The notes under the pieces: model-generated
What the model saw: only the letters and a program-made list of their open reading frames with translations
The model's database searches: none
Told to the model about the DNA's origin: nothing
Translations under genes and position numbers: made by a program
In this document: piece by piece, positions 1-8,729 of the stretch
Layout: each line of letters begins with the position of its first letter
Position numbering within the stretch: position 1 is the stretch's first letter
Origin: Mesorhizobium sp. Root554
GTDB lineage: Bacteria; Pseudomonadota; Alphaproteobacteria; Rhizobiales; Rhizobiaceae
Reading direction: 5' to 3'
Length of the DNA: 64,000 bases
Assembly: GCF_001427025.1 (NCBI RefSeq)
Contig: NZ_LMGA01000001.1
Coordinates: forward strand, 1,909,222-1,973,221

Positions 1-686
1 CGCGGCGCGCCGGACATTGGTTCGCCCTGTTCTGCGGCGCCTATCTCGGCGTCGCCTATTTCATCGCGCCGGAATTGTGGACGCTGCGCGACCGCGGCGC
101 TGCCTCCAAGGGCACTATGTTGACGCGCACCCCGCAGGGAATAGCGGGCGATCCCATCAATATCGGGCTTGTCGGCACCGAGAAGGACGTACTCCACGCC
201 TTCGCCATCGCCAAATGGGACACAGCCGACGCCGTGACGCTCAGGACGGCCATCGAGATCGGTGAAAGCGTCCTTTTCGATCGCCCCTACCCCGACGCCC
301 CGGTAAGCCGCTTGCTCTTTCAGGGGCGACCGCAGGACCTCGCATTCGAGCAGCCGGTGGGCGACAGCGCCGACAGGCGTCACCATGTGCGGCTGTGGCG
401 CACGGCCGAAGTCGGCACCGACGGCCGCCTGATGTGGCTGGGTTCCGCCAGCTTCGACATGGGCGTCGGCGTCAGCCACGACACAGGCGCCGTCACCCAC
501 CACATCGGCCCGGATATCGATGCCGAACGCGGCTATCTCATCAAAAGCCTCTCAGAGGCCGGCATGCTCGAATCATCCATGCAGATAGAGGGTGTGGGTG
601 CCACCGAAAATGGTCGCAACGGCGGCGGCGATCCCTACTTTACCGACGGCAAGGCGACGGTCGGAATGCTGCGGCCGGCGACCTGA
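1..686 (+). CDS. LssY C-terminal domain protein, 5' end outside window
   Basis: The frame is open from base 3 to the TGA at 686, so the start lies outside the window; about 227 residues are visible. The visible part carries the blocks typical of the LssY C-terminal domain: IGLVGTEKDV, YPDAPVSRLLFQGR, QDLAFEQP, RHHVRLW, FDMGVGVS, THHIGPDIDAER. In full-length relatives this domain follows a membrane PAP2 or DedA-like part; a hydrophobic stretch (FALFCGAYLGVAYFI) just before the domain fits that. The molecular function of the domain is not known. The next gene on the same strand starts 86 bases later. Confidence 0.75.
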   Translation, partial: RRAGHWFALFCGAYLGVAYFIAPELWTLRDRGAASKGTMLTRTPQGIAGDPINIGLVGTEKDVLHAFAIAKWDTADAVTLRTAIEIGESVLFDRPYPDAPVSRLLFQGRPQDLAFEQPVGDSADRRHHVRLWRTAEVGTDGRLMWLGSASFDMGVGVSHDTGAVTHHIGPDIDAERGYLIKSLSEAGMLESSMQIEGVGATENGRNGGGDPYFTDGKATVGMLRPAT

Positions 687-772
687 CGCGCGGCGGATGC
701 TGTGGGCAAGTGTGTTTGCAAAGGTGTAAATCGCGCCTTCCGACCTTGCATCCCGGATGCTATTGAACGCCG

Positions 773-2083
773 ATGCTTTACATTGAAATAGCCATTGTGG
801 TCGTGCTCATCTGTGTGAACGGCCTTCTGGCGATGTCCGAACTTGCCATCGTTTCTTCCCGTCCGGCCCGTCTCAAGGGCATGATCGACCGTGGGGTGCG
901 AGGTGCGGCCAGCGCGTTGATGCTCGGCTCCAACCCTGGCAAGTTCCTGTCTTCGGTGCAGATCGGCATTACGCTCGTCGGCGTGCTTTCCGGTGCTTTC
1001 TCGGGAGCAACGCTGGGCGACCGCCTGGCCACCGCGCTGGCTGCCGCCGGCGTCAGCCAGCGGGTCGCCGACCTTTTGGGCGTCGGCATCGTTGTCGCCG
1101 TCATTACCTATGGCTCGCTTATCATCGGCGAACTGGTTCCCAAGCAGATCGCCCTGCGCGATCCCGAAGGCGTGGCGGTGCGCGTCGCGCCTGCCATGAC
1201 CATTCTCGCCAAGGTGGCGCTGCCGCTTGTCTTCCTGCTCGATATTTCCGGCCGTTTCATCCTGTGGCTGCTCGGCCAGCGTGGCAAAAGCGACGACAAG
1301 GTCACCGACGAGGAGATCAAGATGCTGGTGGCCGAGGCCGAGCATCATGGCACCATCGAATCCGACGAACGGCGCATGATCGCCGGCGTCATGCGGCTGG
1401 GCGACCGCGCCGTGCGCGCCGTGATGACCCCGCGCACCGATGTCGACTGGATCAACCTCCAGGCCGATGACGCCACCATCCGCAAACTGCTGATGGAGAC
1501 CCAGCATTCGCGCCTGCCCGCCGGCGACGGCGTCGACGCCATGATCGGCGTGGTGCAGACGCGCGACGTGCTGGCGGCGCTGCTCGGTGGCCGCACGCTC
1601 GATCCGCGCAAATATGTGCGCAATGCCCCGATCGTCCATGACCAGGCCGATGCGCTCGACGTTCTGGCGCGGCTGAAGGAATCCGATGTCCCGATGGCGC
1701 TGGTCCATGACGAGTACGGTCACTTCGAAGGCGTCGTGACACCAGCGGACATCTTGGAGGCAATAACCGGCGTCTTCCGTTCGGATCTCGATGCCGGCGA
1801 CGAAAACGAAAGCGCCGTGCAGCGCGATGACGGCTCCTGGCTGCTCGCCGGCTATATGCCTGCCGACGAGATGGGCGACGTTCTCGGCATCGTCCTGCCG
1901 GAAAACCGTGACTACGAGACGGTCGCCGGTTACGTGCTGTCGCATCTCGCCCATCTGCCGTCCACCGGCGAGACGGTCGATGCCCAAGGCTGGCGTTTCG
2001 AGGTTGTCGACATGGACGGACGGCGCATCGACAAGGTCATCGCCGCCCGCCTGCCCGGCGCGCACCGCGAGATCGTCCGCTAG
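773..2083 (+). CDS. CNNM/CBS-domain membrane protein (HlyC/CorC family)
   Basis: This 436-residue protein has the standard order of the family. A CNNM membrane domain of three to four hydrophobic segments covers about residues 1-165 and includes the signature GELVPKQIAL. A pair of CBS domains follows (about 200-330, with VMTPRTDVDWI and VHDEYGHFEGVVT), and then a CorC_HlyC domain (about 345-430, ending VVDMDGRRIDKV). Relatives act in magnesium or other cation export, or help resistance to polyamines; the old name haemolysin is misleading. It sits in the inner membrane. It stands alone, with a strong hairpin terminator directly behind it. Confidence 0.88.
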   Translation: MLYIEIAIVVVLICVNGLLAMSELAIVSSRPARLKGMIDRGVRGAASALMLGSNPGKFLSSVQIGITLVGVLSGAFSGATLGDRLATALAAAGVSQRVADLLGVGIVVAVITYGSLIIGELVPKQIALRDPEGVAVRVAPAMTILAKVALPLVFLLDISGRFILWLLGQRGKSDDKVTDEEIKMLVAEAEHHGTIESDERRMIAGVMRLGDRAVRAVMTPRTDVDWINLQADDATIRKLLMETQHSRLPAGDGVDAMIGVVQTRDVLAALLGGRTLDPRKYVRNAPIVHDQADALDVLARLKESDVPMALVHDEYGHFEGVVTPADILEAITGVFRSDLDAGDENESAVQRDDGSWLLAGYMPADEMGDVLGIVLPENRDYETVAGYVLSHLAHLPSTGETVDAQGWRFEVVDMDGRRIDKVIAARLPGAHREIVR

Positions 2084-2097
2084 CATCTTTAATAAAA

Positions 2098-2119
2098 GGG
2101 GCGGCCCGGAGGCCGCCCC
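2098..2119. terminator. Bidirectional hairpin terminator between convergent genes
   Basis: A perfect 9-bp stem (GGGGCGGCC / GGCCGCCCC) with a CGGA loop lies between the stop of the CNNM gene and the end of the FMN reductase gene on the other strand. AAAA precedes it on the plus strand, which reads as a T run on the minus strand, so it suits the minus-strand gene best. Confidence 0.7.
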
Positions 2120-2149
2120 ATCCTGTTTCTCGCAGGATTTCCGTGATTT

Positions 2150-2755
2150 CTACGCCGCTCTGATTTCTTCCTCGGCGATGTCTGCCTCGCGGGCTTTCTT
2201 CAAAGCCTTGGCCCACCATGCGACATCGTTGATGAGCGCCTGCGCGGCCTGGTTCAGATGCTCGAGGTCGTCGAGCTTCTTCTGGCCCTCGCGGACAGCC
2301 AGTAAGTCGCCCCAGGTGATGTGGACGGCGGACTTCACCGGCGCCATCTGCAGTTCGACGGCATGCATGCGCAGCTGCTCGACGGCGCGCGCACCACCGA
2401 CACCGCCATAACCGACGAAGCCGGCCGGCTTCTTGTTCCATTCGTTGGAGGCGTAGTCGATTGCATTCTTCAGCACGGCCGTTGGGCCATGATTGTATTC
2501 GGCGGCGGTGAAGATGAAGCCGTCGAACTCGGCGACCTTCCTTTGCCAGCGCTGCGCAACTTCGTTCTGCGAGGGCACCCAGGCCGATGAAGCAACCTCA
2601 TCGAAGAAAGGCAGGGGGAAATCGCGAAGATCGACGACCTCGACATCGATATCCGCATGCTGGCGGGCGATCCTGGCGATCCATTCGACCGGCTTGTCGG
2701 CGAAGCGCGCCGCGCGCGTCGAGCCGACAACAATCGCGATCTTGGGTTTGGACAT
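2150..2755 (-). CDS. NADPH-dependent FMN reductase family protein
   Basis: A 201-residue flavodoxin-fold protein. The FMN phosphate loop GSTR is at residues 11-14 and the EYNHG motif typical of this family (NQO/ArsH/SsuE type) is near 85-89, followed by LKNAIDYASNEW. Members reduce FMN, quinones or azo compounds with NAD(P)H in the cytoplasm. The gene is divergent from an HxlR regulator, a common pairing in which the regulator senses reactive electrophiles and represses the reductase. The palindrome at 2778-2794 lies in the shared promoter region. The natural substrate cannot be read from the sequence. Confidence 0.88.
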   Translation of the reverse strand: MSKPKIAIVVGSTRAARFADKPVEWIARIARQHADIDVEVVDLRDFPLPFFDEVASSAWVPSQNEVAQRWQRKVAEFDGFIFTAAEYNHGPTAVLKNAIDYASNEWNKKPAGFVGYGGVGGARAVEQLRMHAVELQMAPVKSAVHITWGDLLAVREGQKKLDDLEHLNQAAQALINDVAWWAKALKKAREADIAEEEIRAA

Positions 2756-2777
2756 TGGTCTCTCCTTGAAAACTTAT

Positions 2778-2794
2778 GGTATCGATTGGATACC
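2778..2794. promoter_or_regulatory. Likely HxlR operator (GGTATC-N5-GATACC)
   Basis: A perfect 6-bp inverted repeat with a 5-base spacer lies in the gap between the divergent reductase and HxlR genes. A TTGAAA element at 2766-2771 could serve as a -35 for the regulator, which would put the operator inside its promoter. HxlR proteins are dimers that bind such palindromes, so autoregulation and control of the reductase are the natural reading. That is inference from position and symmetry. Confidence 0.6.
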
Positions 2795-2841
2795 TGCGCT
2801 ATATGAGAGACTGGGTTTGCCGTTTGCAAGGAGGCACTTTT

Positions 2842-3213
2842 TTGAAACCGAGGCACCTGCATGCCAGCGAGGATTGCCGCGCCGTCAGCGAAATCCTCCA
2901 GCGCATCGGCGACAAGTGGTCCGTCCTGGTGGTCAGCCGGCTGGGCGGCGGTCCCATGCGCTTCAACGAACTGCGCTACGCCATCGGCGGCATATCGCAA
3001 AAGATGCTGACGACGACGCTGCGCACGCTTGAACGCGACGGCTTCGTCACCCGCACCGTTTTTCCCACCATCCCGCCACGGGTCGACTACGAGCTTACGC
3101 CGCTCGGCAAGGAATTGCTGTGTCCCGTCAAAGGCTTGTCAGACTGGGCGATCAACAATATCGCCCGCGTCAACGAGGCGCGCCAGCGCTTCGACGCCGA
3201 CCGGATTTCCTGA
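2842..3213 (+). CDS. HxlR-family winged-helix regulator
   Basis: The protein has the HxlR pattern: a conserved Cys near the N-terminus (EDCRAV), then GDKWSVLVVSRLGGGPMRF, FNELRYAIGGISQKMLTTTLR (recognition helix) and RDGFVTRTVFPTIPPRVDY (wing). I place the start at the TTG at 2842, not the ATG at 2776. The sequence AAGGAGG sits seven bases upstream of the TTG, and starting at 2776 would put the operator palindrome inside the coding region. The length from the TTG, about 123 residues, is normal for the family. It probably controls the divergent FMN reductase and itself. Confidence 0.85.
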   Translation: MKPRHLHASEDCRAVSEILQRIGDKWSVLVVSRLGGGPMRFNELRYAIGGISQKMLTTTLRTLERDGFVTRTVFPTIPPRVDYELTPLGKELLCPVKGLSDWAINNIARVNEARQRFDADRIS

Positions 3214-3217
3214 CAGT

Positions 3218-3616
3218 TCAGGATTCCGGCGGCACGGCCTTGGGTTTGCCATCGCTGTCCAGTGCAACCATGATGAAGTCGGCATGAGTGACTTTTTCCA
3301 TCAGGTCGGAAAGATAACGCTGCGCCCAGGCCTCGACCTTCAAGGTCATTGAGGTCCGTCCGACGCGTTCGATGTGCGAATATATGCACAAGGTGTCGCC
3401 GATTTTCATCGGTTTCGCGAAGGACATTTCCTTCACCGCGGCAGTCACGACCCGGCCCTTCGCGCGCTCGGCGGCGCGGATGCCGCAGGCCAGATCCATC
3501 TGCGCCATCACCCAGCCGCCGAAAATGTCGCCTGCCGCATTGGCGTCCGAAGGCATGGCGAGCGTCCGCAAGGTCAGTTCGCCGAGCGGCTTCTTTCCGT
3601 CCGCATATTGCACCAT
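3218..3616 (-). CDS. Acyl-CoA thioesterase, YciA/hotdog family
   Basis: A 132-residue single hotdog-fold protein very close to YciA. The run TLAMPSDANAAGDIFGGWV at residues 18-36 contains the catalytic Asn/Asp region (D30) and the GG turn after it, and GRTSMTLKVEAW follows near 85-96. YciA-type enzymes hydrolyse medium- and long-chain acyl-CoAs to free acid and CoA in the cytoplasm and act as hexamers. The gene is convergent with the HxlR gene, four bases apart, with no clear terminator between them. Confidence 0.9.
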   Translation of the reverse strand: MVQYADGKKPLGELTLRTLAMPSDANAAGDIFGGWVMAQMDLACGIRAAERAKGRVVTAAVKEMSFAKPMKIGDTLCIYSHIERVGRTSMTLKVEAWAQRYLSDLMEKVTHADFIMVALDSDGKPKAVPPES

Positions 3617-3810
3617 GCATAGCTCCCCATACCTGACTCAAAGGCCTATCCTCATGCCAGGATGGCGTCAACGATCCGGTCTGCCCGTTGGTCCGGATCC
3701 AAACGACGAACCCGGTCGCTTTTTTCACAAGCCATGCCGGAAGCTGCGGTGACGCCGGCTCCGCGCGCGTCTAGGCTGCGTCTGGAGTTCGAGGACCGCA
3801 TCTTTCCGCC

Positions 3811-5427
3811 ATGCAGACCTATGATTTCATCGTCGTCGGCTCCGGCTCGGCCGGCTCGGTTGTGGCGGAGCGGCTTTCCGCTTCCGGCCGGTTTTCCGTC
3901 CTGGTGCTGGAAGCCGGCGGCAGCGACCGCCGCTTCTTCGTCCAGATGCCGCTCGGCTACGGCAAGACCTTCTATGATCCCGCCGTGAACTGGAACTACC
4001 GCACCGAGCCGGACCCCGGCCTTGCCGGCAATGCCGATCACTGGCCGCGCGGCAAGGTGCTGGGCGGCTCGAGCTCAATCAACGCCATGGTCTGGGTGCG
4101 CGGCGCGAAGGAGGATTTCGACGCCTGGGCGGCAGCTGGCAATCCCGGCTGGAGCTATGAGGACGTGGTCCCCGCCTTCAGGGCGATCGAGGACAACCAA
4201 GCTGGCGCGGACCAATGGCGCGGAACCGGCGGGCCGCTGCATGTCTCCGACTGTTCGGCTGCCGTCCATCCGCTGACGAAGCGCTACCTCGCCGCCGCGC
4301 AGCAGGCCGGCTTGCCGTTCAATTCCGACTTCAACGGCGAACGCCAGGAAGGCGTCGGCATCTACCAGATTTCAACGAAGAACGGCAGGCGCATGTCCGC
4401 CGCTCGCGCGTTCCTGCGGCCGGCTATGAAACGCCCCAACGTCCGGGTCGAGACGAACGCGCTGGCGACGAAGATCCTGTTCGACGGCACTCGCGCCATC
4501 GGCATCGAATATTTGCAAGATGGACAAAACCGAACCGCGCGCGCAGCACGAGAAATCGTCGTATCGGCCGGTTCGGTCAATTCGCCGCAACTTCTGCAGC
4601 TGTCCGGGATAGGCCCGGCTTCCTTGCTGCGGCAGCACGGCATTCCTGTGGTCCGCGACAACGCCAATGTCGGCGCCAATTTGCAGGACCATGTGGGCAT
4701 CAACTATACGTTCAGGGGTCGCGAGGCGACGCTGAACCAGATCCTCCGCCCCTGGTGGGGCAAGGCATGGGTCGGCGCGCGCTATCTCCTGCTGCGCTCC
4801 GGCCCGCTCTCGCTGTCCATGAACAATGCCGGCGGCTTCTTCCGCACCGATCCGTCGCTGCCACTGCCCAACATGCAGCTTTACTTCCAGGCATTCTCCA
4901 CCGTCATTCCGCGCAATGGCGAGCGGCCGATCCTGACGCCCGATCCATGGCCGGGTTTTTCCATCGGCCTTTCGAACTGCCGCCCAGCCAGCCGGGGCGA
5001 GATCATGATCCGCTCGGCCAGTCCTCACGAGCATCCGCGCATCGTCGCCAACGCCCTCTCCACCGATGCCGACGTGGCGGAAATGCTGGCGGCGGTGAAG
5101 TTCGTGCGCAGGATCGCCTCCATGCCTGCCATGGCCGAATTCATAGAGCAGGAAATCCTGCCCGGTCCGTCGATCCAGTCCGATAACGACCTGATCTCCG
5201 ACTTCCGCCGCCGCAGCGGCACTGTCTATCACCCGGTCTCGACCTGCCGCATGGGCCCGGACCCCGCACGCTCTGTCGTTGATGCCCGATTAAGGGTGCA
5301 TGGGATCGATGGGTTGCGCGTGATCGACGCTTCCATTTTCCCGGATAATATCTCGGGCAACACCAACGCCGCGTCGATCATGACCGGCTGGAAGGGCGCG
5401 GAGATGGTGCTGGAGGAACAGGCATGA
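3811..5427 (+). CDS. GMC-family FAD-dependent oxidoreductase
   Basis: A 538-residue GMC oxidoreductase. The FAD-binding GSGSAG is at residues 10-15 with the following VLEAGG, the first GMC signature WPRGKVLGGSSSINAM is near 80-95, the second (SAGSVNSPQLLQLSGIGP) near 253-270, and the catalytic His-Asn pair appears as YHPVSTCRMG (H474) and GNTNAA near 517. It resembles choline or alcohol dehydrogenases. The stop overlaps the start of the enolase-superfamily gene by 4 bp (ATGA), so the two are co-translated. With that partner, oxidation of a sugar or polyol to an acid followed by dehydration or isomerisation is a reasonable guess. The substrate is unknown. Confidence 0.9.
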   Translation: MQTYDFIVVGSGSAGSVVAERLSASGRFSVLVLEAGGSDRRFFVQMPLGYGKTFYDPAVNWNYRTEPDPGLAGNADHWPRGKVLGGSSSINAMVWVRGAKEDFDAWAAAGNPGWSYEDVVPAFRAIEDNQAGADQWRGTGGPLHVSDCSAAVHPLTKRYLAAAQQAGLPFNSDFNGERQEGVGIYQISTKNGRRMSAARAFLRPAMKRPNVRVETNALATKILFDGTRAIGIEYLQDGQNRTARAAREIVVSAGSVNSPQLLQLSGIGPASLLRQHGIPVVRDNANVGANLQDHVGINYTFRGREATLNQILRPWWGKAWVGARYLLLRSGPLSLSMNNAGGFFRTDPSLPLPNMQLYFQAFSTVIPRNGERPILTPDPWPGFSIGLSNCRPASRGEIMIRSASPHEHPRIVANALSTDADVAEMLAAVKFVRRIASMPAMAEFIEQEILPGPSIQSDNDLISDFRRRSGTVYHPVSTCRMGPDPARSVVDARLRVHGIDGLRVIDASIFPDNISGNTNAASIMTGWKGAEMVLEEQA

Positions 5428-6635
5428 AAATTACCGACGTCAAAACCTGGGTCGTCGGCAACCCGCCGCCCGGTATTGGGGGGCGCTATTTCATCTTCGT
5501 CCGGCTGACGACGGATTCCAATGTTGTCGGCTATGGCGAGGCCTACAGCGCCACCTTCTCCGCCCACATTACCGCCCGGATGATCGAGGACATGGCGGAA
5601 CGCTACCTTATCGGCACCGATCCGCACGACATCGAGACGCTATTCCGCCGCTGCTACGCGTCGGGCTTCACGCAGCGCCCGGACGTCTCGGCCATGGGCT
5701 GTTTCTCTGCGCTCGAAATCGCCTGCTGGGACATTATCGGCAAGGAAGCCGGCCAGCCTGTCTACAAGCTGCTCGGCGGGCAGGTGCATGAGCGCCTGCG
5801 CACCTACACCTACCTCTATCCCGAAGAGGGCAGCGTCCACACCAGCGATGTGGCGCCGAGAAACGTCTACAACGACCCGGACATGGCGGCCGAATGCGCC
5901 GCTTCCTATGTCGCCCAGGGCTTTACCGCCGTGAAGCTCGATCCCGCCGGGCCTTACACTGTCTATGACGGGCACCAGCCGCGCCTTGCCGACATCGATC
6001 TGTCGGCCCGCATGATGAAGGCGATCCGCGCGGCGGTGGGTGCGAAAGCCGACATCCTGTTCGGCACGCACGGTCAGTTCACCGCCTCCGGCGCGCTGCG
6101 CATGGCCAGGGCCATCGAGCCTTATGACCCGCTCTGGTTCGAGGAGCCGGTTCCTCCCGACATGCCGGAAGTGATGGCCGAAGTGGCGCGCGGTACGAAG
6201 ATACCAATCGCCACCGGCGAACGGCTGACGACCAAATTCGAGTTTGCCCGCGTCATCGAGCAGCGCGCCGCCTCTATCCTGCAGCCCAACCTCGGGCGCT
6301 CGGGCGGCATCCTGGAGACGAAGAAGATCGCCGCCATGGCCGAGGCCTGGCACATCCAGATAGCACCGCATTGCTATTGCGGCCCGATCGTCGGCGCCGC
6401 CAACATCCAGCTCGCGGCGACGCTGCCGAATTTCCTGATCCTCGAATCCCTCAAGCAGTGGGATGGCTTCCACGCCACGCTTCTGAAGAAGAAGATCGAA
6501 TGGCAGGACGGCTATGTGATCCCGTCGAAGGAACCCGGCATCGGCGTGGAACTCGACGAGGCCGTCTGCGAAGCGCACCCCTGGAAAGGCATGGACCTGC
6601 ACCTGGAGATGAAGCAGGAGCCGCTGCTTCCCTGA
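5424..6635 (+). CDS. Mandelate racemase/muconate lactonising enzyme family protein
   Basis: A 403-residue enolase-superfamily protein with an N-terminal capping domain (about 1-125) and a TIM barrel. Barrel motifs are visible: AVKLDP, WFEEPVPP (E240/E241), ATGERLTT (E266), SILQPNLGRSGG and the catalytic-base region IAPHCYCGP (H316). Where acid-sugar dehydratases usually read D-x-HG and the Asp is the first magnesium ligand, this protein reads FGTHGQ (214-218), with Gly in the Asp position. That may be a trait of its subgroup or may change the chemistry. The likely substrate is a sugar acid. It is translationally coupled to the GMC oxidoreductase. Confidence 0.85.
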   Translation: MKITDVKTWVVGNPPPGIGGRYFIFVRLTTDSNVVGYGEAYSATFSAHITARMIEDMAERYLIGTDPHDIETLFRRCYASGFTQRPDVSAMGCFSALEIACWDIIGKEAGQPVYKLLGGQVHERLRTYTYLYPEEGSVHTSDVAPRNVYNDPDMAAECAASYVAQGFTAVKLDPAGPYTVYDGHQPRLADIDLSARMMKAIRAAVGAKADILFGTHGQFTASGALRMARAIEPYDPLWFEEPVPPDMPEVMAEVARGTKIPIATGERLTTKFEFARVIEQRAASILQPNLGRSGGILETKKIAAMAEAWHIQIAPHCYCGPIVGAANIQLAATLPNFLILESLKQWDGFHATLLKKKIEWQDGYVIPSKEPGIGVELDEAVCEAHPWKGMDLHLEMKQEPLLP

Positions 6636-6725
6636 AGAGTTTTATTGCGCGTCGTTCGAGTCACAAATAAATTACAAATCAGTAGTTTGGCGACATGGCC
6701 GGAATCAATCCGTCAATATCCTGAC

Positions 6726-7703
6726 TCAATATCTGAGCGTCAGCGCGCCCGGCAGTATCTCGAACACAGCCGGGATCCGGCCGGGCGACTCTCCGTCTAT
6801 ATCCACCAGCGCGGCGTCCGCGCCGCTGACCGGCTCGACCGTTACCTTCCGCCCCCGCAGGATCGTGATTGCCGGATGATTGCGGTGTCGCCCGCCATAG
6901 AGCAGCCGCAGGTCCCGGATCAGCCCCAGCTTGCCGGCAGCGCGCAGGACGACGATGTCGAAGACGCCATCGTCCAGGGCGGCATCGGGCGCGATCATCA
7001 TGCCGCCGCCGAAGAAGCGGCCATTGGCGACGGCGACCAGCGCGATGCGCGCCTCGAACGGCGGGGCGTCGTCCACGCTGACGCGTACTGTCTGGAACCG
7101 GTAACGGATGAACTCTCGCACCGTTCTCCAGAAGAACAGCGCCTTTGCCGAAACGCGGCCTTTGCGCTTGTCGGCATTCACTGCCCGGTCGGTCGCGCCG
7201 GAAAGGCCAAGGCTTGCAATGTTGATGAAATGGCGGCTGGCGAGCGCCCCGTCGTCGCCGACATAGGAAATGCGCCCTGCATCGACCTTGCGCGCCTTCG
7301 CCGTGGCGATGCGTTCCAGCAGCAGGTCGAAATCGCGCGGCAGGTCGAGACCGCGCGCGAAATCGATTCCCGTGCCGCAAGGGAGCAGCGCCAGCTCCAC
7401 TGCCCCGGCGCCCTCGTCCCGCGCCTGCAGCAGCCCGTCCGCCGCCTCGCTGGCGGTGCCGTCGCCCCCGGCGGCAATGACCAACCCGAAACCATCGAGC
7501 GCAAATTCCAGCGCCAGTCTCTCGGCATCGCCTTCAGCCAGGGTTTCGCGCAGCTCGAATTCACCGAAATGCCGCGTCAGCCCGGCCGCCACTTCGGGCC
7601 AGTGCTGCTTGAGCCTGCCGCCGCCGGCAACAGGATTGAGGATCACGCCGACCTTCAAACCTGCGCCCTCCCCCGATACGCGGTTTCGAATCCACCCTTT
7701 CAT
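6726..7703 (-). CDS. Diacylglycerol kinase-like lipid kinase
   Basis: The protein carries the DAGK catalytic fold: NPVAGGGRLKQHW at the start, the nucleotide-binding AAGGDGTASEAADGL, the PCGTGIDFARGLDLP motif and a C-terminal beta domain with FFGGGM. Relatives phosphorylate diacylglycerol, ceramide or related lipids with ATP at the membrane. The start is uncertain. The ATG at 7703 is used here, but a TTG at 7658 lies 8 bases after GGGGGAGGG and begins exactly where family members begin (KVGVILNP), so it may be the real start. It is a single gene on the minus strand. Confidence 0.82.
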   Translation of the reverse strand: MKGWIRNRVSGEGAGLKVGVILNPVAGGGRLKQHWPEVAAGLTRHFGEFELRETLAEGDAERLALEFALDGFGLVIAAGGDGTASEAADGLLQARDEGAGAVELALLPCGTGIDFARGLDLPRDFDLLLERIATAKARKVDAGRISYVGDDGALASRHFINIASLGLSGATDRAVNADKRKGRVSAKALFFWRTVREFIRYRFQTVRVSVDDAPPFEARIALVAVANGRFFGGGMMIAPDAALDDGVFDIVVLRAAGKLGLIRDLRLLYGGRHRNHPAITILRGRKVTVEPVSGADAALVDIDGESPGRIPAVFEILPGALTLRY

Positions 7704-7881
7704 TGAAGCGTGCGCAGGCTCCCCGGACAAGCCGAATGTTTGCTACTCAAGCGGCCCGATGCGAACCGGCCTTGTTAACCGAAAAAACCATCCTTGCCAC
7801 CCGATATACCCGATAACCCCGGTATCCACAGGGCCTCGGCGGTTCCGTTCGGGGCCGTTCAGGCCTATGTTTAACCCATCT

Positions 7882-8248
7882 CAGGCGGCCACGGATCGCC
7901 CCCGTCGAAAGACGAGACGACCACGCGGAACTCCTGAGGCCCGTACGGCCCGGATCGACAGCGGCTTGCCGCCGGAAGAGAAGGATGCCGAGACCTACGG
8001 GGCCGCGGAAAGCGTGCGAACGCCAACGGCGGGCCGATGCAGCCATGAAAGCCGGACAAGTCCTTCGGTGGCGCACTTGAAAAGCCCGTGAGGGTGGGAC
8101 AGGTGTGGTCTGGAACGGACGTTGCCCTCGGGCAATGACTGGCAGGACCGTCAAAATCAAGGCTGGCATGGCGCGACATCTCTAGGGACGTTGCCGCCGC
8201 GACCAGGTCCTGATCTGACAGGGAGGCGCTGGGAGAAATCCCGGCGCC
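7882..8248 (+). ncRNA. Hairpin-rich gene-free stretch; possible structured RNA
   Basis: No convincing gene is present between 7731 and 8402. The reading frames crossing it look random, lack a good ribosome binding site and match no family I know. The stretch from about 7882 holds several closely spaced short hairpins, some with GNRA-type loops: CGTC-GAAA-GACG, GGCC-CGTAC-GGCC, GCGGC-TT-GCCGC, GCGT-GCGA-ACGC and TTGCCC-TC-GGGCAA. A 9-bp stem with a one-pair wobble at 8225-8248 (GGCGCTGGG / CCCGGCGCC) is followed by CTGTTTT and could be a weak terminator. I found no RNase P, SRP or T-loop signature. Strand and ends are guesses. Confidence 0.22.
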
Positions 8249-8426
8249 GACTGTTTTCGGAACCTCGCCACGGCGCGCATCGCAGAACGGCCGGCGGTCG
8301 GAGAAAACGGCTGGACCAAGCCGGGCCTTCTCCTTGCCGGGCCAGCGACGCGATGCCGCTTCACAGCCGCTGGCAAATCTGGCATATCTCGCACCGCACA
8401 ATGTGCGTTCTCAGAAAGTTGCCGCC

Positions 8427-8684
8427 TTGCATCCCCTTTTCGAAATCGTCGGCTCGGTCGCCGCGTGCATCACCACTTTTGCCTGGTTGCCGCAGATCAT
8501 GAAAATCCTGCGCGAGCGTCAGGCCCGCGACATCTCCCTCGTCACCACGGCCGCCCTGGCCTCGGGTGTGTTCCTGTGGATCGTCTACGGCATCGCCATC
8601 GGCTCGCTGCCCGTCATCATGGCGAACACGGTGTCGTTCCTGTTCATCGCCACCATCGTCGGCCTGAAATTGCGCTACGGCTGA
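8427..8684 (+). CDS. SemiSWEET / PQ-loop family small sugar transporter
   Basis: From the TTG at 8427 this gives an 85-residue membrane protein with three predicted helices: about 5-25 containing FAWLPQ, 37-57 and 62-83. The PQ motif in helix 1 and the Asn in helix 3 (MANTVSFLFIATIVGLKL) mark it as a SemiSWEET, which dimerises to form a sugar uniport channel in the inner membrane. The frame stays open upstream, with a GTG at 8403 and an ATG at 8334. Family members are 85-95 residues and begin with a segment like LFEIVGSVA, so a late start is preferred. Confidence 0.8.
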   Translation: MHPLFEIVGSVAACITTFAWLPQIMKILRERQARDISLVTTAALASGVFLWIVYGIAIGSLPVIMANTVSFLFIATIVGLKLRYG

Positions 8685-8729
8685 AAACGTGCAACCTCCA
8701 TGGCGCTGGGTCATGTGGGGAGCCGCGGC

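Noticed and set aside
635..2086. A 483-codon open frame on the minus strand opposite the CNNM gene
   Set aside because: Same reason: no motif, no ribosome site, and the plus-strand gene is certain.
7882..8248. RNase P RNA, SRP RNA or tmRNA
   Set aside because: The conserved GAGGAAAGTCC, GTCCGGAAGGAAGC and tRNA T-loop sequences were not found on either strand by eye; a model search could still change this.
7871..8401. Minus-strand frame of 176 codons in the gene-free stretch
   Set aside because: Composition looks random and no ribosome binding site precedes it.
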